In this document: positions 60,391 to 64,000 of the stretch, in pieces
Layout: each line of letters begins with the position of its first letter
Numbering within the stretch: position 1 is the stretch's first letter
Source of the DNA: Limnomonas spitsbergensis
Taxonomy: Eukaryota > Chlorophyta > Chlorophyceae > Chlamydomonadales
NCBI GenBank assembly: GCA_037349105.1
Contig: JAYJMM010000023.1
Span: 953,001 to 1,017,000, forward strand
Direction: 5' to 3'
DNA: 64,000 nucleotides
Program-made: the position numbers and the translations under genes
Notes under the pieces: generated by a model
Told to the model about the DNA's origin: nothing
What the model saw: only the letters and a program-made list of their open reading frames with translations
The model's database searches: none

Positions 60391-62615
60391 TTATGCTGAT
60401 GCTGCTCTTGTTGCAGGGATGTGATTGACCCTGTCAGCCCCCTCTGCCGCTGTTGCTGCTGCTCTTGCTGCAGGGATGTGATTGACCATGTCAACCCCCT
60501 CTGCCGCTGTTGCTGTTGTTGCTGCAGGGATGTAATTGACCCTGTCAACCCCCTCTGCCGCTGCTGCTGCTGCTCTTGCTGCAGGGATGTGATTGACCCT
60601 GTCAACCCCCTCTGCCGCTGTTGTTGCTGCTCTTGCTACAGGGATGTGATTGACCCTGTCAACCCCCTCTGCCGCTGATGCTGCTGCTGTCGCTGCAGGG
60701 ATGTGATTGACCCTGTCAACCCCCTCTGCCGCTGCTGCTGCTGTTGCTGCAGTGATGTGATTGACCCTGTCAACCCCTTCTGCCGCTGTTGCTGCTGTTG
60801 CTGCAGGGATGTGATTGACCCTGTCAACCCCCTCTGCCGCTGCTGCTGCTCTTGCTGCAGGGATGTGATTGACCCTGTCAACCCCTTTTGCCGCTGATGC
60901 TGATGCTGCTCTTGTTGCAGGGATGTGATTGACCCTGTCAACCCCCTCTGTCGCTGTTGCTGATGCTCTTGCTACAGGGATGTGATTGACCTGTCAACCC
61001 CCTCTGCCGCTGATGCTGCCGCTGTCGCTGCAGGGATGTGATTGACCCTGTCAACCCCCTCTGCCGCTGATGCTGCTGTTGCTGCAGGGATGTGATTGAC
61101 CCTGTCAACCCCTTCTGCCGTTGTTGCTGCTGTTGCTGCAGGGATGTGATTGACCCTGTCAACCCCCTCTGCCGCTGTTGCTGCTGTTGCTGCAGGGATG
61201 TAATTGACCCTGTCAACCCCCTCTGCCGCTGTTGCTGCTGTTGGTGCAGGGATGTGATTGACCCTGTCAACCCCCTCTGCCGCTGTTGCTGCTGCTCTTG
61301 CTACAAGGATGTGATTGACCCTGTCAACCCCCTCTGCCGCTGCTGCTGCTGTTGCTGCAGGGATGTGATTGACCCTGTCAACCCCCTCTGCCGCTGTTGC
61401 TTCTGCTCTTGCTGTAGGGATGTGATTGACCCTGTCAACCCCCTCTGCCGTTGTTGCTGCTGTTGCTGCAGTGATGTGATTGACCCTGTCAACCCCCTCT
61501 GCCGCTGTTGCTGCTGCTGTTGCTGCAGGGATGTGATTGACCCTGTCAGCCCCCTCTGCCGCTGTTGCTGCTGTTGCTGCAGGGATGTAATTGACCCTGT
61601 CAACCCCCTCTGCCGCTGTTGCTGCTGTTGCTGCAGGGATGTAATTGACCCTGTCAACCCCCTCTGCCGCTGTTGCTGCTGTTGGTGCAGGGATGTGATT
61701 GACCCTGTCAACCCCCTCTGCCGCTGTTGCTGCTGCTCTTGCTACAAGGATGTGATTGACCCTGTCAACCCCCTCTGCCGCTGCTGCTGCTGTTGCTGCA
61801 GGGATGTGATTGACCCTGTCAACCCCCTCTGTCGCTGCTGCTGCTGTTGCTGTAGGGATGTGATTGACCCTGTCAACCCCCTCTGCCACTGCTGCTGCTC
61901 TTGCTGTTGGGATGTGATTGACCATGTCAACCCCCTCTGCCGCTGCTGCTGCTCTTGCTGCAGGGATGTAATTGACCCTGTCAACCCCCTCTGCCGCTGC
62001 TGCTGCTCTTGCTGCAGGGATGTAATTGACCCTGTCAACCCCCTCTGCCGCTGTTGATGCTGCTGTTGCTGCAGGGATGTGATTGACCATGTCAACCCCC
62101 TCTGCCGCTGTTGCTGCTGTTGCTGCAGGGATGTGATTGACCCTGTTAACCCCCTCTGCCGCTGATGCTGCTGTTGCTGTTGCTGCAGGGATGTGATTGA
62201 CCCTGTCAACCCCTTCTGCCGCTGCTGCTGCTGTTGTTGCAGGGATGTGATTGACCCTGTCCACCCCCTCTGCCGCTTCTGCTGCTCTTGCTGCAGGGAT
62301 GTGATTGACCCTGTCAACCCCCTCTGCCGCTGATGCTGATGCTGCTCTTGTTGCAGGGATGTGATTTACCCTGTCAGCCCCCTCTGCCGCTGTTGCTGCT
62401 GCTCTTGCTGCAGGGATATGATTGACCCTGTCAACCCCCTCTGCCGCTGATGCTGCTGTTGCTGTTGCTGCAGGGATGTGATTGACCCTGTCAACCCCTT
62501 CTGCCGCTGCTGCTGCTGTTGTTGCAGGGATGTGATTGACCCTGTCCACCCCCTCTGCCGCTTCTGCTGCTCTTGCTGCAGGGATGTGATTGAACCTGTC
62601 AACCCCCTCTGCCGC
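60391..62615 (+). repeat. Alpha HOR, full length (2,225 bp)
   Basis: Third full alpha copy, offset 56,665 from that at 3726. Carries the core deletion at 60988 and private changes such as GTTAACC near 62,146, which creates the sequence GTTAAC in place of GTCAAC. Confidence 0.86.
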
Positions 62616-64000
62616 TTATGCTGATGCTGCTCTTGTTGCAGGGATGTGATTGACCCTGTCAGCCCCCTCTGCCGCTGTTGCTGCTGCTCTTGCTGCAGGG
62701 ATGTGATTGACCATGTCAACCCCCTCTGCCGCTGTTGCTGTTGTTGCTGCAGGGATGTAATTGACCCTGTCAACCCCCTCTGCCGCTGCTGCTGCTGCTC
62801 TTGCTGTAGGGATGTGATTGACCCTGTCAACCCCCTCTGCCGCTGTTGTTGCTGCTCTTGCTACAGGGATGTGATTGACCCTGTCAACCCCCTCTGCCGC
62901 TGATGCTGCTGCTGTCGCTGCAGGGATGTGATTGACCCTGTCAACCCCCTCTGCCGCTGCTGCTGCTGTTGCTGCAGTGATGTGATTGACCCTGTCAACC
63001 CCTTCTGCCGCTGTTGCTGCTGTTGCTGCAGGGATGTGATTGACCCTGTCAACCCCCTCTGCCGCTGCTGCTGCTCTTGCTGCAGGGATGTGATTGACCC
63101 TGTCAACCCCTTTTGCCGCTGATGCTGATGCTGCTCTTGTTGCAGGGATGTGATTGACCCTGTCAACCCCCTCTGTCGCTGTTGCTGATGCTCTTGCTAC
63201 AGGGATGTGATTGACCTGTCAACCCCCTCTGCCGCTGTTGCTGCTGCTGTCGCTGCAGGGATGTGATTGACCCTGTCAACCCCCTCTGCCGCTGCTGCTG
63301 CTCTTGCTGCAGGGATGTGATTGACCCTGTCAACCCCCTCTGCCGCTGTTGATGCTGCTGTTGCTGCAGGGATGTGATTGACCCTGTCAACCCCCTCTGC
63401 CGCTGTTGCTGCTGTTGCTGCAGGGATGTGATTGACCCTGTCAACCCCCTCTGCCGCTGATGCTGCTGTTGCTGCAGGGATGTGATTGACCCTGTCAACC
63501 CCCTCTGTCGCTGCTGCTGCTGTTGCTGTAGGGATGTGATTGACCCTGTCAACCCCCTCTGCCACTGCTGCTGCTCTTGCTGTTGGGATGTGATTGACCA
63601 TGTCAACCCCCTCTGCCGCTGCTGTTGCTGTTGGTGTAGGGATGTGATTGACCCTGTCAACCCCCTCTGCCGCTGCTGCTGCTCTTGCTGCAGGGATGTA
63701 ATTGACCTTGTCAACCCCCCCTGCCGCTGTTGATGCTGCTGTTGCTGCAGGGATGTGATTGACCATGTCAACCCCCTCTGCCGCTGTTGCTGCTGTTGCT
63801 GCAGGGATGTGATTGACCCTGTCAACCCCCTCTGCCGCTGATGCTGCTGTTGCTGTTGCTGCAGGGATGTGATTGACCCTGTCAACCCCTTCTGCCGCTG
63901 CTGCTGCTGTTGTTGCAGGGATGTGATTGACCCTGTCCACCCCCTCTGCCGCTTCTGCTGCTCTTGCTGCAGGGATGTGATTGACCCTGTCAACCCCCTC
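62616..64000 (+). repeat. Beta HOR with 717 bp deletion, cut by the window edge
   Basis: Matches the copies at 2050 and 57431 (offsets 60,566 and 5,185) through the 717 bp deletion junction, with the core deletion at 63213. It runs off the end of the window still inside a core. Confidence 0.83.

Larger units (their letters stand above)
1..64000 (+). repeat. Giant minisatellite array, 54-60 bp unit, about 1,150 copies
   Basis: Every base belongs to a tandem copy of one unit, all in the same orientation. The unit has a 35 bp core (starts GGGATGTGATTG, centre ACCCTGTCAACC, ends CTCTGCCGC) and a CTG/TTG-rich tail of 19, 22 or 25 nt ending in CAG, giving units of 54, 57 or 60 bp. The 54 bp consensus has 6 A, 16 T, 15 G and 17 C, about 59% GC with a strong excess of T over A on this strand. 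Recurrent core variants are GTG to GTA, CCC to CAT or CTT, CAACC to CAGCC or CCACC, CCTC to CTTC and TGCCGC to TGTCGC. Both ends are inside a unit, so the true length is unknown. No gene, RNA or unique spacer interrupts it. The copy number is an estimate from length. Confidence 0.98.
51500..64000 (+). repeat. Array domain A, right part (alternating alpha/beta HORs)
   Basis: Domain A markers return: TTATGC at 52813, 55206, 57431, 59107, 60391 and 62616; CTGCCACTGC with TGTTGGG near 54,478, 56,701, 58,379, 59,664, 61,887 and 63,563; and one-base-deleted cores at 53410, 55803, 58028, 60988 and 63213. Long stretches match the left domain at fixed offsets (51,480, 55,381, 56,665 and 60,566). The left boundary is set where B variants stop and the CAACCTCC variant appears (about 51,620). 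Confidence 0.8.

Noticed and set aside
1..64000. CRISPR array
   Set aside because: The units abut, the variable part is a degenerate CTG tract and not a set of unique spacers, there are no cas genes, and whole blocks of variable parts recur in the same order.
1..64000. G-quadruplex array on the minus strand
   Set aside because: Each unit gives only two G runs of three or more (GGGGG and GGG, separated by TTGACA), and the next lie about 45 nt away, so a canonical four-run motif is not formed.
1..64000. Telomeric, rDNA or transposon-derived repeat
   Set aside because: The unit does not resemble TTAGGG-type repeats, rRNA spacer motifs or any terminal repeat I recognise. There is no reverse transcriptase, transposase or target-site duplication.
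1..64000. Zinc-finger array from the Cys-containing plus frame
   Set aside because: No C2H2 spacing; His occurs only in rare CCATG, CCACC or CCACTGC variants and the cysteines are contiguous.
1..64000. Inverted copies or palindromes between the A domains
   Set aside because: All units, including both A domains, read in the same direction; matches between the domains are direct.
1..64000. Promoters, terminators, tRNA or other RNA genes between units
   Set aside because: No non-repeat bases exist between units, and the unit itself contains no recognisable core promoter, terminator or tRNA box arrangement.

Overview
The window is one uninterrupted tandem-repeat array. From base 1 to base 64,000 it consists of head-to-tail copies of a 54-60 bp minisatellite unit, roughly 1,150 copies by length. 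I found no unique sequence, no protein-coding gene I would defend, no RNA gene, no mobile element and no inversion of the repeat. Both window edges lie inside repeat units, so the array is longer than 64 kb. The unit has a 35 bp core, beginning GGGATGTGATTG and ending CTCTGCCGC, followed by a degenerate CTG/TTG-rich tail of 19, 22 or 25 nt that ends in CAG. The absence of genes, the CTG/CAG-rich tail and the scale suggest a eukaryotic nuclear satellite or giant VNTR resolved by long reads. The sequence does not identify the species.

The array is organised at several nested levels. Triplet changes in the tail set the unit length. Units form higher-order repeats (HORs) of about 2.2-2.6 kb. HORs in turn form larger periods. 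Three domains can be told apart by diagnostic unit variants. Left domain A (1 to about 15.2 kb) and right domain A (about 51.5 to 64 kb) consist of alternating HORs, here called alpha (2,225 bp) and beta (2,393 bp); together they make a 4,618 bp dimer. Several copies carry deletions of 113, 285, 443 or 717 bp. Middle domain B (about 15.2-51.5 kb) has a different HOR, here called gamma (2,610 bp, or 2,275 bp when an internal 336 bp duplication is absent). It also holds a nearly perfect tandem duplication with a 7.37 kb period (27.62-34.99 kb and 34.99-42.36 kb). Shorter local duplications of 1,491, 1,332, 1,122, 891, 600, 381 and 219 bp occur as well.

Three of the six reading frames stay open through a typical unit: a Cys-rich frame on +, a Gln-rich frame on - and an Ala/Thr-rich frame on -. 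This yields very long ORFs, the largest being 5,058 codons at 37,570-52,746. I interpret them as by-products of a unit whose length is a multiple of three and which offers almost no one-step routes to a stop codon in the Ala-rich frame. Substitutions between units do not favour synonymous changes in any frame, the frames are broken by shared 1-2 nt indels, and no non-repeat domain is attached.
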